A stretch of DNA of 51,806 bases from Lachnospiraceae bacterium. Its GTDB lineage: Bacteria; Bacillota; Clostridia; Lachnospirales; Lachnospiraceae. Position numbers and translations under genes: made by a program. Shown here one piece after another: positions 41,905 through 50,519 of this stretch. The notes beneath the pieces are model-generated. The model ran no database searches. It saw nothing but the letters and a program-made list of their open reading frames with translations, and had not been told where the DNA came from. Each line of letters begins with the position of its first letter. The stretch's first letter is position 1. The stretch spans positions 1-51,806 of the forward strand of contig JAGAQZ010000026.1 in assembly GCA_017622505.1 (NCBI GenBank). The letters are read 5' to 3'.

Positions 41905-44433
41905 TTATTCTCTATTCTTCAATACCTCTGCCGGAGATATTTTCTTTAACTTCGCCACAAGCACTGTATTTACAATAAAATATACCACCATAATTCCTGC
42001 GAAAATCCCCACATAAAAGCCCGGTGAAAATGTCAGATTAATCCCGCATGACGTGTTCGCGATAAAAGAAGGGAACACATAATTCATAATGCATTTGGCC
42101 GACGGAATGCTGATTAAAGCGCCCACCGCCACAATGATTGCATTGCCATTTAAATAAAGCTTTCTTATTTCACCGGTGCGGAATCCGAAAATCTTTACCA
42201 GTGAAATGCCCATAGATGCACGGTCCACCATTACATTCAGCATCAGGTACATAACCGCAAAGAAAACAACAACCGAAACCGAAATCAACATAGTTACCAT
42301 CGGTCGCATCATCTTCGAGAATACGGAAGAAGAACGCTCAATGTCTGCTTTAGTGGTTACGGAATAAACTCTTCCGTCTTCAATATCCAGCTCTTCATCG
42401 GATAAAAGCATATTGTAATAATCTTCGTCTGCGTCAAATAACTCACGCATACTGTCAATATCCATAAAAACGGTAAGGCCTACGGAATACTCTGCAATCC
42501 CTTTTACGGTGAATGCATAGTACATATCATTGGCACTGTCCGTTAGAATCAGTTTATCACCAACGGATAAGTTATATTTCTGCGCTACGGAAGAACTTAC
42601 AATTATGTTGCTTTTCCCTTTTACGGGTTCTGCGTCATAGTACTTGTTATCATTGTCGATACCGATGACACTGACGTCTAAAGTATAACCCAAATTTGTC
42701 TTGGACAGACTTTCCATATAACAGGCTTCCGCATCTTCAGGCACTTCCTCTTCCGGATATTTTAAGGAATACATATACTCAAACTTCGTATCTTCCACGC
42801 TTTCTATTCTTACGTTTTCACACAATACGTAACAATTCAGACCCATCATCAGTATCAGTAAAGTGATGAACATGCCCAGCACAACAGTAATGCCGGTTCT
42901 TGCTTCCCGAAGCATCTGACGAATCTGAAAACGACGAAGAAATCCAAGTTTCCCCAAGTTAATGTTGTTTCGATAGCTGATTTTCTGCTCGTTTTTAATG
43001 AGGGATAACGCCGTACGCGATAATCTTTTATTGATTACGATATAGTTGACAATTACCGAAATCACCGGTGGCATAACCACACCGTAGACAATCAGCCAGG
43101 GTGCATAGGCCGGCTCTAAATCAGGCACCGAGAAATACAAATAGGTATCCCGCATCTGATGGGGAATCCCCAAATCACTGAAGCCCAGAACCGTACCTGT
43201 CAGCCCGCCGACAAAAGAAATAATTGTCGGTAATAAAATATAATGGCTCACCAAAGTATGCTTCTTGGCACCCAAAGCATACAGCGTCCCAATTACACTA
43301 CTCTCCTGCTGGATTTGATGAATTACAAACACCGAAATCACGTAGGTAAAAAGAATCATAATTACAACGCCGGCTAGTAATCCGATATTGTGATTGGTCT
43401 GCAAATCTCCGGCAGCCGCATGAATTCTTCCGTTATCTTCTGCTTTGATAAAAGAAGTAAGATTATCCAAATCTATGATCAGATATTCATCCAACAATTC
43501 ATCGGTTTCATCCTGCAATTCCTGTACACCATCCGAAAGTTCCGTAGTACCGTCAGATAAATCCTTCACGCCATCATACAATTCACCCTGCATAATACCC
43601 ATAGTCTCCAGCGCATCCACCACATCTTTGGCGCCACTTTCCACATATTCGGCACCATCCGACAATTCCTCAATGCCCTCTCGGATATCATCTTTACGTC
43701 CGATGGTGTCTTCAATCATTTCTTGAAAATAGACATCATCCACCTGTTCATAATCGAATTCAAACGATTTAATTTCTTCTTTTAATTCATCATGAGTCAT
43801 GGCACCATTCAAACGGTAGGCGTAGCAATACTCCTCAATCCCCGCTTCGCCGGATGCAAGAATCTCTTCATAAGCTTCTTCCGTCACAAAAGCAAGACCA
43901 AACAGACTGCTTTCCACTGCCATATCAGAGAATTTGGCAATGGGCATATCATACTCCGGCACACAGCCGATACCTGTGATGGTATAAGTTTTACCGGCCA
44001 ATTCAACCGTATCACCCACCGCCAATGCATGTTCGGCAGCATATCGTTTCTCCAAAACCACCTCATCTTTGGTTTCGGCAAGACGTCCATCATCCACATA
44101 AACAAAATTAATTTCCTCACGATTGGCAAAAACGCGAAGCGTCGATTCATCTTCCTGTATTAAATCCACCGAAAACATTCTCTCAAGGGTTACGCCCTTA
44201 TCACGAATTTCCTCTTCCTGTCCCGCTGTCAATGGTATAAAAACACCGAACTGCCCGTCTTCAACCTTGTTTTCTTCTGCCCTAAGCTCCGTTCCCGTGA
44301 TTATGGTGTTCGCTGCGCCCACAATGGCGATTACAATGTACATCCCCAGCACAATCAGCAGAAACAAAGCCAGATAACGCAGAAAATTGCTTTTTAAATC
44401 CCTGAGAATTCTTTTATTTAAAACTTTGTTCAT
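41905..44433 (-). CDS. FtsX/MacB-type ABC transporter permease with extracytoplasmic coiled coil
   Basis: 842 residues with the layout of two FtsX domains: one helix near 16-36, a large external region, then three helices (about 345-465), a second external region, and three more (about 710-835). In the first external region, residues 250-320 form LSDG-containing heptads (GIEELSDGAEYVESGAKDVV and ELSDGVQELQDETDELLD) resembling YhgE/Pip proteins. Its ATG overlaps the ATPase gene stop by one base (TAATG-type), so the two form one complex. The cargo may be a peptide, drug or lipid; it is unknown. Confidence 0.9.
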   Translation of the reverse strand: MNKVLNKRILRDLKSNFLRYLALFLLIVLGMYIVIAIVGAANTIITGTELRAEENKVEDGQFGVFIPLTAGQEEEIRDKGVTLERMFSVDLIQEDESTLRVFANREEINFVYVDDGRLAETKDEVVLEKRYAAEHALAVGDTVELAGKTYTITGIGCVPEYDMPIAKFSDMAVESSLFGLAFVTEEAYEEILASGEAGIEEYCYAYRLNGAMTHDELKEEIKSFEFDYEQVDDVYFQEMIEDTIGRKDDIREGIEELSDGAEYVESGAKDVVDALETMGIMQGELYDGVKDLSDGTTELSDGVQELQDETDELLDEYLIIDLDNLTSFIKAEDNGRIHAAAGDLQTNHNIGLLAGVVIMILFTYVISVFVIHQIQQESSVIGTLYALGAKKHTLVSHYILLPTIISFVGGLTGTVLGFSDLGIPHQMRDTYLYFSVPDLEPAYAPWLIVYGVVMPPVISVIVNYIVINKRLSRTALSLIKNEQKISYRNNINLGKLGFLRRFQIRQMLREARTGITVVLGMFITLLILMMGLNCYVLCENVRIESVEDTKFEYMYSLKYPEEEVPEDAEACYMESLSKTNLGYTLDVSVIGIDNDNKYYDAEPVKGKSNIIVSSSVAQKYNLSVGDKLILTDSANDMYYAFTVKGIAEYSVGLTVFMDIDSMRELFDADEDYYNMLLSDEELDIEDGRVYSVTTKADIERSSSVFSKMMRPMVTMLISVSVVVFFAVMYLMLNVMVDRASMGISLVKIFGFRTGEIRKLYLNGNAIIVAVGALISIPSAKCIMNYVFPSFIANTSCGINLTFSPGFYVGIFAGIMVVYFIVNTVLVAKLKKISPAEVLKNRE

Positions 44434-45134
44434 TATAAATCCTCCAATTCAGCCGCCGGCACGCGGGTTTCATTTTCATAATCCTTCTTAACCAGACCGT
44501 CTTTTATGATGATGACTTTATGTACCATATTTTTGATGGAATTGTTGTGGGTTACAATCAACATTGTGGTGCCGTATTTTTCATTGATTTTTTCCAACAA
44601 AATCAATATGTCCCTTGATGTCTTGGAATCCAGCGCGCCTGTAGGTTCATCACAAAGTAAAAGCTTCGGATTCTTGACCAACGCCCTGGCAATGGCACAA
44701 CGCTGTTGCTGACCACCGGAAAGCTGGGAAGGAAATTTATTCTGATGCTCCGTCAAGCCGAGTGTATCCAGCAATTCATCGATGTCCAAAGGATCCTCGG
44801 AAATATATTCGCAGACCTGGATATTCTCACGGACGGTGAGATTAGGCACCAAATTGTAAAACTGAAAAATGAAGCCCAGATTATCTCGACGATAATCCGA
44901 TAGTGCCTTGCCTTTTAAACCGAAAACTTCCTTTCCGTCCACTTTAACAGAACCGGAATCCATAGTATCCAATCCGCCGATGCAGTTTAAAAGAGTTGAC
45001 TTACCGCTGCCGCTGGTGCCCTGGATAACACACATCTGTCCTTGCTCTACACCGGTGGTCACACCTTTTAAAACCTGAATATAGCTGGAATCCTTACCGT
45101 AACTTTTCTTCACATCCTTGATTTCTAAATACAT
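44433..45134 (-). CDS. ABC transporter ATP-binding protein (MacB/LolD type)
   Basis: 233 residues. Walker A GTSGSGKST (about 39-47), Q-loop in FQFYNLVPNLTVREN, signature LSGGQQQR, Walker B LLLCDEPTGALDSK and the switch His in VTHN. The DEPTGALDS and LxIVTHN segments are typical of the MacB/LolD family. It powers the permease encoded next. The upstream region holds TetR-type operators (45187-45203, 45251-45275), so it is probably under control of the TetR protein. Confidence 0.93.
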   Translation of the reverse strand: MYLEIKDVKKSYGKDSSYIQVLKGVTTGVEQGQMCVIQGTSGSGKSTLLNCIGGLDTMDSGSVKVDGKEVFGLKGKALSDYRRDNLGFIFQFYNLVPNLTVRENIQVCEYISEDPLDIDELLDTLGLTEHQNKFPSQLSGGQQQRCAIARALVKNPKLLLCDEPTGALDSKTSRDILILLEKINEKYGTTMLIVTHNNSIKNMVHKVIIIKDGLVKKDYENETRVPAAELEDL

Positions 45135-45186
45135 ATTTGCCGCCTTATTGGTGAATATATTTCAATTTAATATTTGCTGCTTTGTA

Positions 45187-45203
45187 ACATAACATTGTTA
45201 TGT
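45187..45203. promoter_or_regulatory. TetR operator upstream of the ABC genes (site 1)
   Basis: Palindrome ACATAACA-T-TGTTATGT, centred about 60 bases before the ATPase start. A further half-site GTGTTATGTTAT follows at 45208-45217. The ATAACA/TGTTAT half-site is shared with the sites at 45251 and 45921. Confidence 0.6.
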
Positions 45204-45250
45204 GAGTGTTATGTTATAAGGAGTCCCGGAAGACTCCCTTCAAATAACCA

Positions 45251-45275
45251 CATAACATAACACTGTTATGTTATG
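45251..45275. promoter_or_regulatory. TetR operator upstream of the ABC genes (site 2)
   Basis: Perfect 12-bp arms (CATAACATAACA and its complement) with a single base between, in the gap between tetR and the ABC ATPase gene, 28 bases beyond the tetR stop. Confidence 0.65.
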
Positions 45276-45302
45276 TTTAAAAAGTAAACCGCTATTTCGC
45301 GG

Positions 45303-45908
45303 CTACTTATCTATTACGGCTGTCCAGCCCTTTGTTATAAAATTCATTACTTTCTTAATATGCGCAAGTGCTTTCTTCTCATCTTTCTCGTGGGTAATCA
45401 TATGAATAAACGCATCTAAAATCATATGCGTCAACCAGTGGACCATAGCCTTGTTTACTTTTCCGCCGTAATGAGAACCCATTTTCGCAGACATCTTTGT
45501 ATATGTCTCATCCAAAATATCTGCCAAATCATCCACTGCATTCTCATACTTAGACCCCTGTGCCTTGGTAAGAAGCATATGGAAGACATCGTAGTTCTGA
45601 TACAAATGATGCACCAGTTCTTCTACGAATGCGTCGTGATCGCCTTCCTCTGCATCATAGGGCTGCTCCATCAATGCTTCATCCTCTTCAAAGTGGCTCT
45701 TAAGAATTGCAATCAATTCATTATAAGGTCCGTCAGCAATTGCTCCAAACAAAGCCTCCTTATCCTCAAAGAAGAAATACAACGCACCGGTGGTCACTCC
45801 CGCGTCCGCACAAATTTTACGAAGAGAAGCCTTATTATATCCCTTCTCCATAAACTCCCTGCGGGCACTGTCTATTAACTTTTCTCTGGTTTCTTTATCT
45901 GCACCCAT
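45303..45908 (-). CDS. TetR-family transcriptional regulator
   Basis: 201 residues. The N-terminal TetR DNA-binding domain (about 8-55) has REKLIDSARREFMEKGYNKA and SLRKICADAGVTTGALYFFFEDKEALF. The C-terminal ligand pocket is helical and specific to this protein. It lies just upstream of the ABC pair and has a palindrome over its own promoter; sites with the same half-sequence precede the ABC genes. It therefore probably represses itself and the transporter. The ligand may be a transported compound. AAGGTG precedes the ATG. Confidence 0.92.
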   Translation of the reverse strand: MGADKETREKLIDSARREFMEKGYNKASLRKICADAGVTTGALYFFFEDKEALFGAIADGPYNELIAILKSHFEEDEALMEQPYDAEEGDHDAFVEELVHHLYQNYDVFHMLLTKAQGSKYENAVDDLADILDETYTKMSAKMGSHYGGKVNKAMVHWLTHMILDAFIHMITHEKDEKKALAHIKKVMNFITKGWTAVIDK

Positions 45909-45920
45909 TCATTTCACCTT

Positions 45921-45975
45921 AGATAACAATGTTACGTAACGCTGTTATCTTAATATGTTTTAGAAAATCTGTCAA
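45921..45975 (-). promoter_or_regulatory. tetR promoter with overlapping operator
   Basis: Minus strand TTGACA (45970-45975), 17-bp spacer, TAAGAT (45947-45952). A 30-bp palindrome (45921-45950; arms AGATAACA and TGTTATCT around a GTTACGTAAC centre) overlaps the -10 element and the start site. This is the standard arrangement for autorepression. Confidence 0.75.
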
Positions 45976-46037
45976 CACCTTTTTTATGAATTGAATTTTT
46001 ATATGCAATTAAAATGCGCCCGGGAGCTTTTCTTTGT

Positions 46038-46193
46038 ATGCTGTGCAGATATTTTTATTCCATAAAGAACCGTGTGAAAGCGTCGGTACTTAACGAACAA
46101 ACGAATTGTATTCGTTTGGTGAGTTTAGTATCCGCTACGGTTTCACTCGAGCGAGAGCGCGTTCTGTTGGAATATAAAATATCTGCACAGCAT
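46038..46193. repeat. Structured palindromic element, copy B
   Basis: Outer arms of 24-25 bases (46038-46061 and 46169-46193) pair almost perfectly; GCCCGG at 46018 and CCGGGC at 46213 may extend them. Inside: AGAAC/GTTCT, GTGAAA/TTTCAC, CGGTACT with AGTATCCG, and an apical CAAACGAA/TTCGTTTG hairpin. A GCGAGAGC mini-hairpin with a GNRA loop is on the 3' side. The plan and core words (CGAGCGARAGCG, CGGTACTT) match the element at 6522-6662. It lies beyond the ftsH terminators. An apparent short reading frame over it is not credible. Confidence 0.7.
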
Positions 46194-46243
46194 TCAATAA
46201 CATAGAATACAGCCGGGCACACTTTTCCACACAAAGAAAAAAA

Positions 46244-46265
46244 GACAATTCATAAATGAACTGTC
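46244..46265 (-). terminator. Possible second terminator downstream of ftsH
   Basis: A 10-bp stem with one G-U pair (GACAGTTCAT/ATGAATTGTC) is followed by TTTTTTT on the minus strand. Between here and 46427 I see a run of seven G (46321-46327) and an inverted GGGGTAT/ATACCCC pair, but no gene. Confidence 0.6.
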
Positions 46266-46426
46266 CTTTTTAGAGAAGGTATTTCTCTTATGGGGTATAG
46301 CAAAAAACTATAATGTATTGGGGGGGTTACATCTAGAAGTATAGCACCCGATACCCCCTTTCGCAATCCACGGAATTCACAAATATTACAAAACCTTGTA
46401 TTTGTTTTCAGTAATTTTGCACAAAG

Positions 46427-46458
46427 AAAAGTCGCCATTTTTCACAATGACGACTTTT
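46427..46458 (-). terminator. Terminator after ftsH
   Basis: A 13-bp stem with one mismatch (AAAAGTCG.CATT) is followed by TTTTCTTT on the minus strand, about 70 bases beyond the ftsH stop. Confidence 0.65.
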
Positions 46459-46525
46459 AAGGTTCGTTTTTTTATTTTTTTAAGCATTTTGCCAACAGCG
46501 CTTCTTTACGTAAGCAAAGCTCCTA

Positions 46526-48349
46526 TTAAGCTTCACCACGGTTCTCAAACAATGCTTCAAATTCTTCTCTTGTGATACGTTCTTTCTCAAGAAGCAGCTC
46601 GGAACAAGCATGTAAAATATCCATATGCTCGGTAATAATATCTTTGGCTTTAGCGTAACATTCATCGATGATTGCTTTGACTTCCATATCAATATCGCCG
46701 GCAATCTTCTCACTGTAAGGTCTGGTCTGGGCCAAATCACGGCCGATGAATACTTCATCACCGTCGCTGTCATAGTTGATAACACCTAAGTTTGACATAC
46801 CATAAACCATAACCATATCGCGGGCAACCTGTGTTGCCTTGCGGATATCACTGGATGCGCCTGTGGTAATATCATCAAAAATCAACTCTTCGGCAATACG
46901 TCCGCCCAAAGAAACCATAATGTGCTGTTTCATCTGACCCTTGGTATGGAACATTTCATCTTTTTCAGGCAAAGGCATGGTATAACCTGCCGCACTTCCG
47001 CCTGTAGGGATAATAGACACTGTATATACGGGGTCCATATCAGGCAATACGTGGAACAAAATCGCATGTCCGGACTCATGATATGCGGTAATCTTTCTTT
47101 CCTTCTCAGAAACCACCTTGCTTTTCTTCTCGGTTCCGATGCCCACCTTTAAGAATGCCTTGGTAACATCTTCTTCCTTGATATATGCACGGTCTTCCTT
47201 GGCCGCAAGGATTGCCGCTTCATTTAAAAGGTTCTCCAAATCCGCACCTGTAAATCCTGCGGTAGTCTGTGCAATCTTCTTCAAATCCACATCATCGCCA
47301 AGGGGCTTATTCTTAGCATGTACGTTAAGAATTTCTTCACGTCCTCCCACATCAGGTCTGCCCACTCTGATTTTACGGTCAAAACGTCCGGGACGAAGAA
47401 TCGCCGGGTCAAGAATATCTACACGGTTGGTTGCAGCAAGCACGATAATTCCGCTGTTCTCACCGAAACCGTCCATTTCTACCAGCAACTGGTTCAAAGT
47501 CTGCTCACGCTCATCGTGGCCACCACCCATACCGGTACCGCGGCGTCTTGCTACGGCATCAATTTCATCAATAAAAACAATACAAGGCTTGTTGGCATTT
47601 GCCTCTTCAAACAAATCTCTCACACGGGATGCACCCACACCAACAAACATTTCCACAAAGTCAGAACCGGATATACTGTAAAAAGGTACGCCTGCCTCGC
47701 CTGCAATTGCCTTGGCAAGTAATGTTTTACCGGTTCCCGGAGGGCCCTCAAGAAGCACACCCTTGGGAATTCTTGCGCCAACCTTGGTAAAAGCATTGGG
47801 GTCTCTTAAAAACTTGATAATTTCTTCCAAATCATCCTTTTCTTCTTTCAAACCGGCAACATCTTTTAAGGTTGTCTTGCCGTCCTTAATCATACGTGCA
47901 CGGCTCTTTCCGAAGTTCATCATCTTACTTCCGCCACCGGCAGCCTCGCTCTGGGCATTCATAAACATCACAAAGAAAAATGCACAGATACAAAGAATAA
48001 TCAACGGCGGTAACATATAAGTAAGGAACCAGTTATCCTGGGGCACTTCCCCTACAATAGGATCTAAGCCGTTCTCTCTTAAGTAATTCTCAATGCCTTT
48101 AACGTCTGTAACATTTAAGGTTCTTGTTGTTCCGTTGGTAGTAACAATCTGAATTTTACCACCGTCAGACTCCTTGGTCTGTTCGATGATTACGGACTCC
48201 ACCTCGCCTTTTTCCACAGCGGTTTCCAAATCACCTCTTGTAAAAGAATAGTTTCCGAAATCAAGACTTCCGATCCACACTGCGATTAAAACCAAAATCA
48301 CAATCAGGAAGAAAATCGGTCCTACTCCTGCTCTTCTTTCTTTATTCAC
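46526..48349 (-). CDS. ftsH: ATP-dependent zinc metalloprotease FtsH
   Basis: 607 residues. Two N-terminal transmembrane helices (about 10-30 and 107-130) enclose an external domain. The AAA+ domain has GPPGTGKT (Walker A), FIDEIDA (Walker B) and the second region of homology with RPGRFDRKI. The peptidase has HESGH (zinc motif) with the third ligand Asp further on. It degrades misfolded membrane and regulatory proteins. The start appears to be GTG with GGAGA upstream. It follows hpt, as in most Firmicutes. Confidence 0.97.
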   Translation of the reverse strand: MNKERRAGVGPIFFLIVILVLIAVWIGSLDFGNYSFTRGDLETAVEKGEVESVIIEQTKESDGGKIQIVTTNGTTRTLNVTDVKGIENYLRENGLDPIVGEVPQDNWFLTYMLPPLIILCICAFFFVMFMNAQSEAAGGGSKMMNFGKSRARMIKDGKTTLKDVAGLKEEKDDLEEIIKFLRDPNAFTKVGARIPKGVLLEGPPGTGKTLLAKAIAGEAGVPFYSISGSDFVEMFVGVGASRVRDLFEEANANKPCIVFIDEIDAVARRRGTGMGGGHDEREQTLNQLLVEMDGFGENSGIIVLAATNRVDILDPAILRPGRFDRKIRVGRPDVGGREEILNVHAKNKPLGDDVDLKKIAQTTAGFTGADLENLLNEAAILAAKEDRAYIKEEDVTKAFLKVGIGTEKKSKVVSEKERKITAYHESGHAILFHVLPDMDPVYTVSIIPTGGSAAGYTMPLPEKDEMFHTKGQMKQHIMVSLGGRIAEELIFDDITTGASSDIRKATQVARDMVMVYGMSNLGVINYDSDGDEVFIGRDLAQTRPYSEKIAGDIDMEVKAIIDECYAKAKDIITEHMDILHACSELLLEKERITREEFEALFENRGEA

Positions 48350-48440
48350 TAAGTTGTCTCCTATCTGTATGTTCTATTTCAACGCAATCTGCCGTCCGTA
48401 CCTTATATACCTATTAAAAAGCAGATTGCACAACTTTCTT

Positions 48441-48962
48441 TTATTCAATCTCTACCACACCGACAAAAGGATAGTTACGATGTTTCTGTGCACAATCCAA
48501 TCCGTAGCCTACCACAAACAGGTCGGGAATCTGGAAACCTGTATAATCCACATCAACTTCCACCACCCTGCGCTCGGGCTTATCAAGCAGAGTACAAAGG
48601 GCAAGGCTGGCAGGTCTGCGGCTTTCCAAGAGTTCCATTAACCTGCTTAAAGTTCTTCCGGAGTCAATAATATCTTCCACCACAAGAACTTCTCTTCCTT
48701 CAATGCTGTCATCCAAGTCTTTGACAATCTTAATCTGTCCGCTTGATTCAGTGCCGTCACCGTAACTTGATACCGACATAAAATCAATGGTTACAGGCAC
48801 GGTAAGACGCTTTGCAAGCTCACACATAAAAAACGCACCGCCACGCAACACACAAATTAAATGAAGCGTTTTACCCTCATATTTCTTGCTGATTTCCGCT
48901 GCCATTTCACGAATTCTTTTATCCACTTCTTCTTCTGAAATCAACACTTTAATTTTCTCCAT
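48441..48962 (-). CDS. hpt: Hypoxanthine-guanine phosphoribosyltransferase
   Basis: 173 residues. The PRPP motif VLVVEDIIDSGRTL, the LICVLRGGAFFMCELAKRL stretch (35-53) and VGYGLDCAQKHRNYPFVGVV (near the C-terminus) are HPRT signatures. It recycles hypoxanthine and guanine to IMP and GMP. Its first 14 bases overlap tilS, whose end carries the AGGAGG ribosome site, so the two are coupled. Confidence 0.95.
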   Translation of the reverse strand: MEKIKVLISEEEVDKRIREMAAEISKKYEGKTLHLICVLRGGAFFMCELAKRLTVPVTIDFMSVSSYGDGTESSGQIKIVKDLDDSIEGREVLVVEDIIDSGRTLSRLMELLESRRPASLALCTLLDKPERRVVEVDVDYTGFQIPDLFVVGYGLDCAQKHRNYPFVGVVEIE

Positions 48963-50421
48963 CAGTTCTTCCTCCTATGGTAATTTCCAAAACACGTTTC
49001 GTTTCTTCCGTTATTTTATAAAAACTGCTGATTCTGTAGCCAGGAACCCACATAATGTGGTTGTCATCCGCCAGAACCCAGGTTTCATCTCTTTTATACA
49101 CGGGAATCTTTTCCTGGATAAAATATTCTTTCAATTTCTTACGTCCGCCCTCATCATTTACGGTCAGAAAATCGCCTTCTGTACGCTTCCGAAAAACAGG
49201 GCACTTGGTTATTTTATCATAATCAAACCATTTCGTATATGTTTTTTGCGGAATATTTTTCAATTCGTAGTTTAAAAGCAGCCTTGCACGAACATCTCCC
49301 AAGTTATGCAACATAAAAGAAATCTCTTCGCCACGCTCCAAGTCTTCCTTTGAAAGTAACGCTATGGAAACGCCGGTTCCCAAGGCAGTTTGTGGAGTGC
49401 CGGCACAAAAGCTGTTGTCCTCACCTCGACCGGTGGCACATTCACCGCCGTCATTCTCTCTACGGATAAAAATGCCTTCCGCGATCCTGTAAGCCACCAT
49501 TCCTGCCGGCAAGGAAATCATCCGTCCGGACTGTAATCCGAACAAATTCATTACTTCCTTCACATGCACCTTGCCCACATCGCGGACCGTTCCTCCGATA
49601 ACCGCAATTGCCTGATATAAAACTCTTGAAACAATAGCAGTATGTTCCTCGGATACTATTTTATCCCGAATCAAAACACCGCCGTCCTGTAAGTTGCAAT
49701 ATTGTAAATAAGCCTCTTTCGTTTTATATTCCAAATACTCCTCGGCATCCCGCAAATCTGTTGCCGCATCCGCGATTCGCTCTTCGGCACCGGCATATAA
49801 TTTCTCTGCCAAAGGCATAATTTCATGGCGAATGTAATTTCTTGCATATTCCACAGATTCATTGGTTTCGTCAGTCTGCCAACTAATTTGATTTGCTGTC
49901 AGATACTCTTCAATCTCCTGTCTGGTCACGTCCAACAAAGGACGGATTACAACATCGTTTACCGGGCGGATGCCACCAAGTCCCTTCAGACTGCTTCCGC
50001 GGAACAAGTGAAAAAGCATAGTCTCCGCACAATCACCTTTATTGTGGGCAACCGCAATTTTATCCCCATCATATTTCTCCAGCAATTCCACAAAAAAAGC
50101 ATATCGCACATTGCGTCCCGCTTCTTCAAAAGAAAGCCCTTGTTCCTTCGCCAGCGACGCTACGTCCGCACGTTTTATCTCGCAAGGAACACCTAATTCT
50201 TTACACAGCTGTTGTACAAACTCTTCATCCCGCACAGCGGTTTCGCGAAACATATGATTGACATGGGCAACAATGATGTTAAGCTGCATATCCTCCTGCA
50301 GCTTTGACAGCACAGAAAGAAGGCAGACCGAGTCCGCCCCACCGGAAACACCGACAATTACGGTATCTCCATTTTCCAACATATGATGTTTTCTCATATA
50401 TTCCGCGACATTTTTAACCAT
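48949..50421 (-). CDS. tilS: tRNA(Ile) lysidine synthetase
   Basis: 490 residues. N-terminal PP-loop SGGADSVCLL, AHVNHMFRE and AVAHNKGDCAETMLFHLFRG; later linker and C-terminal TilS domains (RTEGDFLTVNDEGGRKKLKEYF region). It makes lysidine at C34 of tRNA-Ile2 so that it reads AUA. The ribosome site before the chosen ATG is weak; an alternative start eight codons on is possible. Operon order SpoIIE-like, tilS, hpt, ftsH. Confidence 0.94.
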   Translation of the reverse strand: MVKNVAEYMRKHHMLENGDTVIVGVSGGADSVCLLSVLSKLQEDMQLNIIVAHVNHMFRETAVRDEEFVQQLCKELGVPCEIKRADVASLAKEQGLSFEEAGRNVRYAFFVELLEKYDGDKIAVAHNKGDCAETMLFHLFRGSSLKGLGGIRPVNDVVIRPLLDVTRQEIEEYLTANQISWQTDETNESVEYARNYIRHEIMPLAEKLYAGAEERIADAATDLRDAEEYLEYKTKEAYLQYCNLQDGGVLIRDKIVSEEHTAIVSRVLYQAIAVIGGTVRDVGKVHVKEVMNLFGLQSGRMISLPAGMVAYRIAEGIFIRRENDGGECATGRGEDNSFCAGTPQTALGTGVSIALLSKEDLERGEEISFMLHNLGDVRARLLLNYELKNIPQKTYTKWFDYDKITKCPVFRKRTEGDFLTVNDEGGRKKLKEYFIQEKIPVYKRDETWVLADDNHIMWVPGYRISSFYKITEETKRVLEITIGGRTDGEN

Positions 50422-50519
50422 GTTCTAAATATATCTAAAAATTGTGAAATTTTCAAGTATAGCCGCATTTCTCATATAGTTTGTCCTTTAACAACTGTTG
50501 TAAACTATTTTACAAAGCA

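Noticed and set aside
46014-46205. Plus-strand frame of 63 codons over the palindromic element.
   Set aside because: The sequence is explained by the inverted arms and hairpins, and there is no ribosome site.
46321-46327. Run of seven G that might form a quadruplex.
   Set aside because: Only one G-run is present nearby, so a four-strand structure cannot form locally.
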